From NCBI GenBank assembly GCA_031406795.1, contig JANOHV010000212.1, forward strand, positions 1 to 15,974: a stretch of DNA of 15,974 nt. The letters run 5' to 3'. The notes below the pieces were generated by a model that was given only the letters and a program-made list of their open reading frames with translations, was not told the DNA's origin and did not search any database. Source of the stretch: DATDCY01 sp031406795 [NCBI: Candidatus Rokuibacteriota bacterium] (GTDB lineage Bacteria > JAUVQV01). The position numbers were made by a program, and so were the translations under genes. Below are positions 1 to 6,791 of the stretch, piece by piece; the stretch's first letter is position 1, and each line of letters opens with the position of its first letter.

Positions 1-158
1 CAACGATTCCGCAACAAGGAGGTCGGGCGACCGCGGCGACCGGCTCAAGTTGTTACTTCGTATCGGATTCCGGCTGGCTCACGCAGCGGCGTGCCCTCGG
101 GAGCATTTTCGGGAGGCTTTTTCCAGGTCCAGGCGGACTGCGGAGGGACTTATCCCTG
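1..158. other. Flank left of the insertion sequence, no gene recognised
   Basis: These bases lie outside the candidate left end of the insertion sequence. The short ORF starting at 91 runs into the element and does not resemble a known protein. I see no promoter, RNA gene or terminator here. It may be the interrupted neighbour of whatever lay upstream of the efflux operon, but the window edge prevents a call. Confidence 0.3.
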
Positions 159-184
159 CGCCCTTGGCTGGAGGGCGCTGGCGC
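159..184 (+). repeat. Candidate left terminal inverted repeat
   Basis: It starts CGCCCTTGG and has CGC at internal positions 18-20 and 24-26, matching the reverse complement of 1896-1921 in phase. Identity is about 16 of 26. It lies about 30 bp beyond the transposase stop codon. Confidence 0.45.
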
Positions 185-214
185 TGGTAGTGTGGCGCGC
201 CGGAGCGGAGATGG

Positions 215-1457
215 TCAGGGGCTGCCCCTGGTTCTTGTCAGCCAGGGGGCGGACCAGAGGGGTGAGACAAGATCGGCGTAGAACTCGCGAGCGATGGCGA
301 TCAGCGTCAGGCGTTTGCGGATTTCGGGTTTGAGGTTGCGCAGATAGAAGCTCTGGATCAGGACGAAAGCGATAAAGAGCGTCAGGACGAAGTTCTGGAT
401 GGCAACAGGATGGTGTTTGAAGCAGTGATTGAGCGCCCAGTGGGTGGCCAGGGTGTTGAAGAGATCGTTTTCGATGTCCCAGCGACGGTGGCCTACGGTG
501 CAGAGCTGCGGTGCCGGCAGAACGGCGGATGGGATCGTCGTCTGCCACCACCAACTGTGCTCTTCGGCCTGGACCTCCCAGCGGCCCGCGATGCGGTGAC
601 GTTTGTTCTCGCTCTCCTGGGTGTGCAACACCCGCAGGGGAACCCGGATTCCCGCAGCGGATTCGAAGCCTTCTTCATCCCAGTACGCAATGGTCTTCTT
701 CCCATCTTGATAGAGCTTCGGCCTCTGGTGCTGGAACAATCCTTGCGCATCGAGCAGGAGATTTCGCTTGTCGCCCTTGAGAACGGTGACCACATGTTTG
801 CCCAGCTCGAGGCACAGGTTGATAAAGGGCGCCTGAAAGTAGAGGGCATCGGCCACAAAGGCGTCGAAGAATCGGGGATAGTTCTCACAGACGCGCCGCA
901 CGAGTCGGCCGGCCGCCCCCACCTCATCCTCCCCAGGCTGGATCATCTCCAAGTCCAGGGGCGCTGCCAGGTCAAAGCCGATGAGATGGCAGACCACTGC
1001 CCGGTGGTAGTACTCCGTTACCTCACGGGCGTTAACCGTGATCGTGCGCTGGTTGCACGCCGGACAGCAACGGTGCCTGCTGGGAAAAAAATTCATGGCC
1101 GTCTATGGCCGCAAAGCGCAGGGTCCAGCGTTTGACAAAGACCTTGTTGCGTCCGAGACGGTGATTGATCTTGCACAGCATGGTGCGCAGGATCTGCGGG
1201 TCGATCTGCGCTGCGACCCTGCCGATGGTGTCGGCGCTCGGTTTGATCGGTCCGACCAATCTCTCCAGTCGCCGCGATGGCCGCAGTGCCGACTCGATGG
1301 CATTGAGACTGCCGCATCGAAGCACCGACATGGCAAAGGCGCTTCCCCAGATGGCCGTTGCCGGAATCTGCGGCTTGCGCCGCGAATCCCGCACCGTAGC
1401 CAGCAGCGCTCCGAAATCGAAGAGCTTCTCCAAATAGCGGCTAAACCGGGCGAGCAT
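215..1457 (-). pseudogene. IS4-type DDE transposase, split into two frames at a T7 run
   Basis: It catalyses transposition of the surrounding element. The first frame begins at the ATG at 1457, preceded by GGAGGT at a 10-base spacing, and overlaps the end of the upstream small ORF by 17 bases. It carries the first catalytic Asp (D119, in AAIDGHEFF) and then runs out of frame. The second frame (ending at 215) continues the protein with a cysteine cluster (CCPACNQR), the second Asp (VADALYF, about D203) and the R-x3-E segment RRWDIEN (about E329). Reading through with one T fewer in the run at 1085-1091 gives an intact protein of about 413 residues with all three acidic residues. Neither frame alone has the full triad. 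It is either a one-base inactivating frameshift or a programmed slip. I label it pseudogene because intactness cannot be shown. Confidence 0.8.
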
Positions 1458-1827
1458 CGGGAGCCGACCTCCGGCGGCGCACTGGGGAAGGCGCCTGCTT
1501 TGCCGCCTTCTCCTTGAGAAACCGCTCCAGATACTCCTGGAGCATCTTCTCCCACAGGGCGGCGGCCTCCCGATAGTCTCCCGCCCAGGTGCGCACCTCC
1601 TCCTCCAGGGCCGGCGGCACGTATACCATCTTGCGGCTGCGGCCAACCTTGATGGAGAGGTACAAGGAAACGTGCTTCAACCCCTTGGCGCACTTGCAGC
1701 TCTTCTTCCCGCAGGTCCGAGCCATCGTGACCAAGCCGGCCCGCATCATGGGACGGCTCTGCAGCAGGCTGGTCAGACGAGAGCGTGCTCTACTTCCGGC
1801 GGCGGACAAATAGGCAGAGTGGGTCAT
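1441..1827 (-). CDS. DUF6788-like small protein of the insertion sequence
   Basis: This 128-residue protein is basic at its start and then carries a paired-cysteine knuckle (CGKKSCKCAKG), a short beta-like stretch (VSLYLSIKVGRSRKMVYVP) and a charged helical C-terminus (about residues 72-110). The pattern of Cys-rich knuckle, then GR-x-R-x-x-YVP, then helix is that of the DUF6788 family, which is often found directly upstream of transposase genes. Its role is unknown; nucleic-acid binding is a guess from the cysteine knuckle and charge. The start is supported by GAGGAGG a few bases upstream. The next gene's start codon lies inside its end, so translation is probably coupled. Confidence 0.7.
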   Translation of the reverse strand: MTHSAYLSAAGSRARSRLTSLLQSRPMMRAGLVTMARTCGKKSCKCAKGLKHVSLYLSIKVGRSRKMVYVPPALEEEVRTWAGDYREAAALWEKMLQEYLERFLKEKAAKQAPSPVRRRRSAPDARPV

Positions 1828-1846
1828 GTCCTTCCTCCTCTAAGTG

Positions 1847-1870
1847 TCTGATATTCTTACGCATATCAGA
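1847..1870. promoter_or_regulatory. Palindrome over the -10 region, possible operator
   Basis: Perfect 8-base arms, TCTGATAT and ATATCAGA, are separated by 8 bases. The site covers the -10 box and probable transcription start of the insertion-sequence promoter, a typical position for a repressor operator. No repressor gene is recognised in the element, so an operator role is inference; an RNA hairpin at the transcript start is the alternative. Confidence 0.4.
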
Positions 1871-1888
1871 TTGCCAGCTAAAAGTCAA
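1860..1888 (-). promoter_or_regulatory. Promoter of the insertion sequence
   Basis: On the minus strand a -35 box TTGACT (1888-1883) and a -10 box TATGCG (1865-1860) are separated by exactly 17 bases, with TG one base before the -10 (extended -10). It sits about 33 bases upstream of the start codon at 1827, reading into the small ORF and transposase. This fits a sigma-70 type promoter. Confidence 0.65.
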
Positions 1889-1895
1889 CCCCCAT

Positions 1896-1921
1896 GCGAA
1901 TGCGAATTTGCTCCAAGGGCG
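1896..1921 (-). repeat. Candidate right terminal inverted repeat
   Basis: Read on the minus strand it starts CGCCCTTGG followed by CGC at positions 18-20 and 24-26, the same layout as the left end. It lies just upstream of the element's promoter. The palindrome GGGTTAACCC at 1929-1938 lies immediately outside it. Confidence 0.45.
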
Positions 1922-2105
1922 GGGGGGCGGGTTAACCCCTTGGATTGCCTACAGACCTACCTCGGCAAATTTCTAGTTGCGGAACCGCTGGGCAGCACGC
2001 CGGCCGTCGCGACGTTTCGGGGCGCCGCCGCTTGATCGGGAGGGTGCACTCCGGTATGTTCGAAGACGATGCGGGGCTGCCGCAGCCCGCGGACGAGGAG
2101 GAAAC

Positions 2106-3455
2106 TTGCGACAGGAACGTTGGCTGCCGATGATTGCCCTCACGGCGCTGCTCGCGGCGACCCCGGGCGCGGCGGCCGCGGGCGAGATCCCGCTGACGCT
2201 GGAGGAGGCGATCGGCATCGCGCTGCGCAATCACCCCGCGCTCGCGGCCGCCGCGGGGCGCGAGAACGGGGCCTGGGCGGCGCACGACCGGGCGGCCGCC
2301 GAGCGCTGGCCGCAGCTGCGGCTGGAGTCGCGACTCGCTCACCTGAGCGAGGTTCCCGCGACCGAGATACCCGGCCGCGAACCGGTGCCTCTGGCGGAGC
2401 GCGACACCTGGGTCACCTCCGCCTCCCTGCAGCAACTCGTGTATTCCGGCGGCAGGGTCAGCGCCGCGGTCCGCCAGTCGGGGCGCGGCGCACAGGCCGC
2501 CGGCGATGCGCGGCTGAGGACGCGGCAGTTGGTCGCCCACGGGGCCGAGCGCGCGTTCCGCGTGCTGCTGGCCACCCAGGAGGAGATCGGCGTCGCCGCG
2601 TTGAACCTGGCCGCGGCCGAGAACCATCTGCGCGTCGCCGGGGAGCGGTATGCGGCGCGCGCGGCGGCACGGTTCGACGTGTTGCGCGCCGAAGTGCAGG
2701 CCGAGGAGGCGCGCCAGGAGGTGATTCGCGCCGACGGCAACCTCATGGCGGCCCGCGCCCTGCTCCTGCAGGCCCTGGGGCTGCCGAGCGGCGAACACCG
2801 GGCCCTGCCCCCGGAGCCGGCGGCGCTGCCACAGCCGGGGGTCGACGAACTCCTCGCCGCGGCCGAGCGGGACCGCCCCGACCTTCGTGGCCTGGCGCGC
2901 CAACTCGCCGCCGCCGATGCCGGGGTGGCCGCCGCGCGCGCCGAGCGCTACCCGACGCTCGCGCTGGCCGCGGACTACCAGCTGGTCACACCCGAGTCCA
3001 CGACGGTCTTCACGCGCTGGTCGCTCGGCGCTCTCGTGAGTCTGCCGCTGCTCGACGGCGGCCGCGCCGGCGCGCGGCGGCGTGAAGCCGTGGCCGCCGT
3101 GGTGCAGGCGGGCGCCGCGTTCGCGCAGGGGCGTCGCCAGGTGGAGGCGGAGGTACGGCAGGTCGTCGCCCGGGTCGCCACCGCGGCGGCCCAGGTGCGC
3201 GTCGCGCAGCGGCAGGTCGAACAGGCCGAGGAACTCGCGCGGCTCGCCGACGTGCGCTTTTCGGGGGGGGTCGGCACGGCCACCGAGGTTGCCGACGCCA
3301 AAGGGAGTCTCGCCCGCGCGCGCTACGGCCTGGTGCGCGCCCGGGCCGAGCGCGGGATCGCCGACGCCGAACAGGCGCTCGCGGTCGGGTCGGTGCCGAC
3401 CGAGGCGCCCGCGGAGCGAACGCAGCCGGCGACAGCAGGGGGGACGAAGCAATGA
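2106..3455 (+). CDS. TolC-like outer-membrane efflux protein
   Basis: It forms the outer-membrane channel of the exporter encoded downstream. From the chosen start it has 449 residues, the usual length of TolC-family proteins. It begins with a signal peptide (basic RQER, hydrophobic IALTALLAATPGAAAA). The mature part begins with LTLEEAIGIALRNHPAL, the classic start of an outer-membrane efflux (OEP) repeat. A second repeat lies after about residue 235, with long alanine-rich helices and the SLPLLDGGR segment typical of the family. I chose the TTG at 2106 because GAGGAGG lies just upstream and it supplies the basic n-region; the ATG at 2130 would give a signal peptide without positive charge. 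The stop overlaps the next start (ATGA). Confidence 0.88.
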   Translation: MRQERWLPMIALTALLAATPGAAAAGEIPLTLEEAIGIALRNHPALAAAAGRENGAWAAHDRAAAERWPQLRLESRLAHLSEVPATEIPGREPVPLAERDTWVTSASLQQLVYSGGRVSAAVRQSGRGAQAAGDARLRTRQLVAHGAERAFRVLLATQEEIGVAALNLAAAENHLRVAGERYAARAAARFDVLRAEVQAEEARQEVIRADGNLMAARALLLQALGLPSGEHRALPPEPAALPQPGVDELLAAAERDRPDLRGLARQLAAADAGVAAARAERYPTLALAADYQLVTPESTTVFTRWSLGALVSLPLLDGGRAGARRREAVAAVVQAGAAFAQGRRQVEAEVRQVVARVATAAAQVRVAQRQVEQAEELARLADVRFSGGVGTATEVADAKGSLARARYGLVRARAERGIADAEQALAVGSVPTEAPAERTQPATAGGTKQ

Positions 3456-4651
3456 GGAAGCCGAATCCGAGGCTCGTGGTTCCCATGCTGCTGGTGCTCG
3501 CGGTCGGCGCAGCGGGCCTCTGGTACGCGGCGGGCCGGCGCAACCATGTGGCGCCGGGGACACTCTCCGGCAACGGGACGATCGAGGCGACCGAAGTCGA
3601 GGTCGGCGCCAGGATCTCCGGCCGGTTGCTGACGGTCGTGCCCCGCGAGGGCGACGCGGTACGCCGCGGGCAGGAGCTGGCGACGCTCGAGGCCGCCGAA
3701 CTCGAGGCGCAGGCGGCCCAGATCCGCGGCAATCTGGCGGCCGCCGAGGCGGCGTTCGCCGATGTCGGCGCCGGGACGCGCGTCGAGGAGATCCGCCGTC
3801 TCAAGGCCCAGGTGCAGGCCGCGCGCGATGCGCAGGCGCAGGCGCAGGCGCGCATGGACCTGCTGCGCGCCGGCACCCGCCCCGAACTGCTGGCGCAGGT
3901 GCAAGCGGGGGTGCAGCAGGCCCAGATCGCCCTCGATGACGCGCAGCGGGACTTCGAGCGCACCGGCCGGCTCGCAGGCGAGGGTGCGGTCGCCGGGCGC
4001 GATCTCGACGTGGCGACGGCCCGCCGCGACGCCGCGGCCGCGGGGCTCGACGCCGCCGGGAACCGGCTTGCCGAAGCGCAGGCCGGCGCGCGGCCGGAGG
4101 AACTCCGCGGCGCCGCGGCCGCCGGCGCCCAGGCCGCTTCCCAGCTGCAGGCGGCGCAGGCGACGCTCGATCTCGCGGTTGCCGGTCCGCGCCGCGAAAC
4201 GCTTCGGGCCGCCGAAGCGCGCGTGGAGGCCGCGCGGGGGGCCGTCGCGGTCGCCGAGGCGCTGCTGGCGCAGACGCGGATCGCGGCCCCTTCCGATGGC
4301 CGGGTGACGCTGCGAAACGCGGAGCCGGGCGAGGTGGTCACCCCGGGCTTTCCGATCGTTCGCATCGCCGATCTCGCGCGGGTGCGGGTGCGGGTGTACC
4401 TCCCGGGACCCCAGATCGGCCGGGTGCGGACCGGCCAGCGCGCGGCGGTCAGCGTCGACGCGTTTCCCGGCCGCATCTTCGCCGGCGTCGTTACGCAGAT
4501 CGCCGAGAAGCCCGAGTACACGCCGAAGAACGTCCAGACGCGCGAGGAGCGCGCGAAGCTCGTCTACGGCGTCAAGATCGAAGTCGAGAACCCTGGCGGG
4601 GAACTCAAACCGGGCATGCCTGCCGACGCCGTGATCACGCTCGGCGACTGA
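3452..4651 (+). CDS. HlyD/YbhG-like periplasmic adaptor (membrane fusion protein)
   Basis: This 399-residue adaptor would link the inner-membrane ABC transporter to the TolC-like channel. One N-terminal membrane segment (about 9-27) anchors it. The first half of a lipoyl-like domain is at about 50-82 (GARISGRLL...GDAVRRGQ) and the second half at about 276-305 (RIAAPSDGRV...GEVVTPGFP). Between them is a long alanine/glutamine-rich coiled-coil hairpin. A beta-barrel-like domain follows and the protein ends KPGMPADAVI. The hairpin has four copies of an AG-x-R-x-E element, at 107, 140, 211 and 244, two on each arm at 33-residue spacing. The start overlaps the previous stop. Closest in layout to E. 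coli YbhG; the substrate is unknown. Confidence 0.9.
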   Translation: MRKPNPRLVVPMLLVLAVGAAGLWYAAGRRNHVAPGTLSGNGTIEATEVEVGARISGRLLTVVPREGDAVRRGQELATLEAAELEAQAAQIRGNLAAAEAAFADVGAGTRVEEIRRLKAQVQAARDAQAQAQARMDLLRAGTRPELLAQVQAGVQQAQIALDDAQRDFERTGRLAGEGAVAGRDLDVATARRDAAAAGLDAAGNRLAEAQAGARPEELRGAAAAGAQAASQLQAAQATLDLAVAGPRRETLRAAEARVEAARGAVAVAEALLAQTRIAAPSDGRVTLRNAEPGEVVTPGFPIVRIADLARVRVRVYLPGPQIGRVRTGQRAAVSVDAFPGRIFAGVVTQIAEKPEYTPKNVQTREERAKLVYGVKIEVENPGGELKPGMPADAVITLGD

Positions 4652-4742
4652 GGCGCTACTCTGAGGAATCATCGCGAAACCAAGCGAGGAATTGCAGGTG
4701 TTCATCCCGAATCGAAAAAAGGGAAACCGTGCAAAAGCCTCT

Positions 4743-4772
4743 CTAGTCTCGCGGGTGAAGCGCCCGCACTAG
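4743..4772 (+). promoter_or_regulatory. Hairpin just upstream of the ATPase gene
   Basis: CTAGT (4743-4747) pairs with ACTAG (4768-4772), and GCGGG (4751-4755) with CCCGC (4763-4767), with a three-base bulge on one side and a 7-base loop. It lies in the only sizeable gap of the operon (4652-4792), 20 bases before the ATPase start. There is no T-run after it, so it is not a classical terminator. It could adjust mRNA stability or translation. Confidence 0.3.
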
Positions 4773-4792
4773 CGCCGCTGATGGAGCAGCCG

Positions 4793-6787
4793 ATGATCCT
4801 CGCCCGGGGGCTGCGCAAGTCCTTCGGCGCCACGGCCGCCGTCGACGGCCTCGATCTCGCGGTCGGCCGCGGCGAGATCTTCGGCCTGGTCGGGCCGGAC
4901 GGTGCCGGCAAGACGACGGCAATCAGGCTGCTCTGCGGCATTCTCGACGCCGACGCCGGGGAGGCCGCGGTCGCCGGTTTCGATCTGCGACGCGAGCCCG
5001 AGGCGGTCAAGCTGCGGATCGGCTACATGTCGCAGCGTTTCTCGCTCTACGGCGATCTCACCGTGGCGGAGAACCTGCGCTTCTTCGCGCGCCTCTTTCA
5101 GGTGCCGCGCGAGGAGCGTCGGCGCAAGCAGGACGAACTGCTGGAGTTCGCGCGGCTCGGGCCGTATCGCGACCGCCTCGCGCAGAACCTCTCCGGGGGC
5201 ATGAAACAGAAACTCGCGCTCGCCTGCACGCTGATCCACACCCCGGAGGTCCTGTTCCTCGATGAACCGACGACCGGAGTCGACCCGGTGTCGCGCCGCG
5301 ATTTCTGGAAGATCCTGTACGACCTCCTCCGCGCGGGGGTGACCGTCCTGGTGAGCACGCCGTACATGGACGAAGCCGAACGCTGCGGGCGCGTCGCGTT
5401 GATGGACCGCGGCCGCATCCATCTCTGCGACACCCCGGCCGCTCTCAAGGGGCGTATGCAGGGCCGCCTGCTCGAACTGGTGGCGACCCCGCAGCGGCTG
5501 GCCCGGGACGTCCTGGCCCGGATGCCCGGCGTCTGCGGTATCCAGGTCTTCGGCGACCGGCTGCACGTCTGGGTGCGCGAGGAGGGCCTCGACGAAGGCG
5601 CGGTCTGCGCGCACCTGGCGGGCCACGGCATCATCGCCTGCGAGTCGCGGCGCGTGGCGCCCGGTCTCGAGGACGTCTTCGTCTCGCTCCTCGCCGCCCC
5701 CCGGGACACCAACCAGGGTGACAGTAGTTCTCGCCCCCCCAAAAAGCCCCTGCTAGAGCCGGAGGGGTGGCGCGAAGCGGGGGGTGCGCAGCGACCACCC
5801 CGGCGGCGGGGTGGCAGGCAGGACCCCGCAGGCGACGCACGGTCTGCGGGGCCGGCCGTCGAAGTCGAGGGCCTCGTCAAGCGCTTCGGCGCCTTCACCG
5901 CCGTCGACGGCATCAGCTTCTCGGTGCCGCGCGGCGAGATCTTCGGCTTTCTCGGCCCCAACGGCGCCGGCAAGTCGACCACGATCAGGATGCTGTGCGG
6001 CATCCTGCTGCCGACCGCGGGGCGCGGTGCGGTGGCCGGCCTGGACATCGTGCGCCAGTCCGAGGGCATCAAGACCCGCATCGGCTACATGAGCCAGCGC
6101 TTCTCGCTCTACGACGATCTGACCGTCGCCGAAAATATCGAGTTCTTCGCCGGGATCTACGGGGTGGAGCCGCGGCGGCTGGCGGAGCGCCGGCGCTGGA
6201 TCCTCGCCATGGCGAATCTCGAGGGGCGCGCCGACAGCCCGGCCCGTGAGCTCTCCACCGGCTGGAAGCAGCGCCTGGCCCTGGGGTGCGCCGTGGTGCA
6301 CGAACCGCGGATCCTCTTCCTCGACGAGCCGACCTCCGGCGTCGACCCGCTCTCCCGGCGCGATTTCTGGGAGCTGATCCACACCGTGGCGGGGGAGGGC
6401 GTGACGGTTTTCGTCACCACGCACCTCATGGACGAGGCCGAGCACTGCGACCGGCTCGGGATGATCTACGGCGGGCGGCTCGTGGCGCTCGGCAGCCCGC
6501 GCGAGCTCAAGGAGGGCCTGAGCGAGGGGGTCCTGCTCGAAGTGCGCGCCGAGCCGCTGATGCTCGCGCTCGCCGCTGCCGCCCGGGCGCCCGGCGTGCG
6601 CGAGGTGGCGGTTTTCGGCTCGGGTTTGCACGTGATCGCCGTCGATGCCGCTGCCGCCGGCCCGCTGCGCGAAACGCTGGCTGCCGCCGGCGTCCGCGTG
6701 GACGGGATCGCGCCGATCCGCCCGACGCTCGAGGACGTCTTCGTTTCGCTCGTCGAGCGCGCCGATCGCGCCGCCGCGGGGGACTGA
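4793..6787 (+). CDS. YbhF-like ABC exporter ATPase with two fused nucleotide-binding domains
   Basis: It powers the ABC-2 exporter in the cytoplasm. The first domain has Walker A GPDGAGKT (34-41; Asp replaces the usual Asn, as in YbhF), signature LSGGMKQ and Walker B VLFLDEPT. The second, after about residue 352, has Walker A GPNGAGKS, an altered signature LSTGWKQ and Walker B ILFLDEPT. Both halves end in a LEDVFVSL motif common in ABC-2 ATPases. In the first half the H-loop His is Pro (VSTPYMDEAE), whereas the second keeps His (VTTHLMDEAE). A low-complexity linker of about 50 residues joins the domains. I chose the ATG at 4793 because GGAG lies 6 bases upstream; the ATG at 4781 has no SD. 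Length is 664 residues, longer than E. coli YbhF. Confidence 0.92.
   Translation: MILARGLRKSFGATAAVDGLDLAVGRGEIFGLVGPDGAGKTTAIRLLCGILDADAGEAAVAGFDLRREPEAVKLRIGYMSQRFSLYGDLTVAENLRFFARLFQVPREERRRKQDELLEFARLGPYRDRLAQNLSGGMKQKLALACTLIHTPEVLFLDEPTTGVDPVSRRDFWKILYDLLRAGVTVLVSTPYMDEAERCGRVALMDRGRIHLCDTPAALKGRMQGRLLELVATPQRLARDVLARMPGVCGIQVFGDRLHVWVREEGLDEGAVCAHLAGHGIIACESRRVAPGLEDVFVSLLAAPRDTNQGDSSSRPPKKPLLEPEGWREAGGAQRPPRRRGGRQDPAGDARSAGPAVEVEGLVKRFGAFTAVDGISFSVPRGEIFGFLGPNGAGKSTTIRMLCGILLPTAGRGAVAGLDIVRQSEGIKTRIGYMSQRFSLYDDLTVAENIEFFAGIYGVEPRRLAERRRWILAMANLEGRADSPARELSTGWKQRLALGCAVVHEPRILFLDEPTSGVDPLSRRDFWELIHTVAGEGVTVFVTTHLMDEAEHCDRLGMIYGGRLVALGSPRELKEGLSEGVLLEVRAEPLMLALAAAARAPGVREVAVFGSGLHVIAVDAAAAGPLRETLAAAGVRVDGIAPIRPTLEDVFVSLVERADRAAAGD
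5703..5850 (+). repeat. Repeat-like in-frame insert coding the inter-ATPase linker
   Basis: This part of the ATPase gene differs from its surroundings. It has a C7 run followed by A5, a G-rich tract, and a perfect 8-base inverted repeat (CCACCCCG at 5795-5802 and CGGGGTGG at 5807-5814, loop GCGG). It encodes a Pro/Arg/Gly-rich linker with no conserved look, between the LEDVFVSLL end of domain one and the VEVEGLVKRF start of domain two. I infer an intergenic palindromic element captured in frame; an ordinary disordered linker is the alternative. Confidence 0.4.
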
Positions 6788-6791
6788 AATC

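Larger units (their letters stand above)
159..1921 (-). mobile_element. Insertion sequence with DUF6788-like ORF and IS4-type DDE transposase
   Basis: The element holds, in minus-strand order, a promoter, a small zinc-ribbon-like ORF and a DDE transposase. Candidate ends are imperfect inverted repeats. Both begin CGCCCTTGG, and both then carry CGC at positions 18-20 and 24-26 of the end, in the same phase. This gives an element of 1763 bp. No target-site duplication is visible, because the bases at 150-158 and from 1922 do not match, so the insertion may be old or the ends slightly misplaced. A small ORF next to a DDE transposase of this type is known from other bacterial elements; the exact IS family was not determined. 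Confidence 0.75.

Noticed and set aside
410-1135. 241-codon plus-strand open frame through the insertion sequence
   Set aside because: It is antisense to the transposase, whose catalytic motifs are clear on the minus strand; the plus-strand protein has no recognisable domain.
1932-3563. 543-codon minus-strand open frame
   Set aside because: It is a GC-rich shadow of the TolC-like gene; its protein is Arg/Gly/Pro-rich without domains, while the plus strand gives a proper efflux protein.
3010-4705. Two long minus-strand open frames opposite the adaptor gene
   Set aside because: High GC removes stop codons on the opposite strand; composition is biased and nothing resembles a family.
4652-4780. 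Possible promoter in the adaptor-ATPase gap
   Set aside because: TTGCAG near 4692 has only an A-run at -10 spacing; the other pairs tried fit no better.
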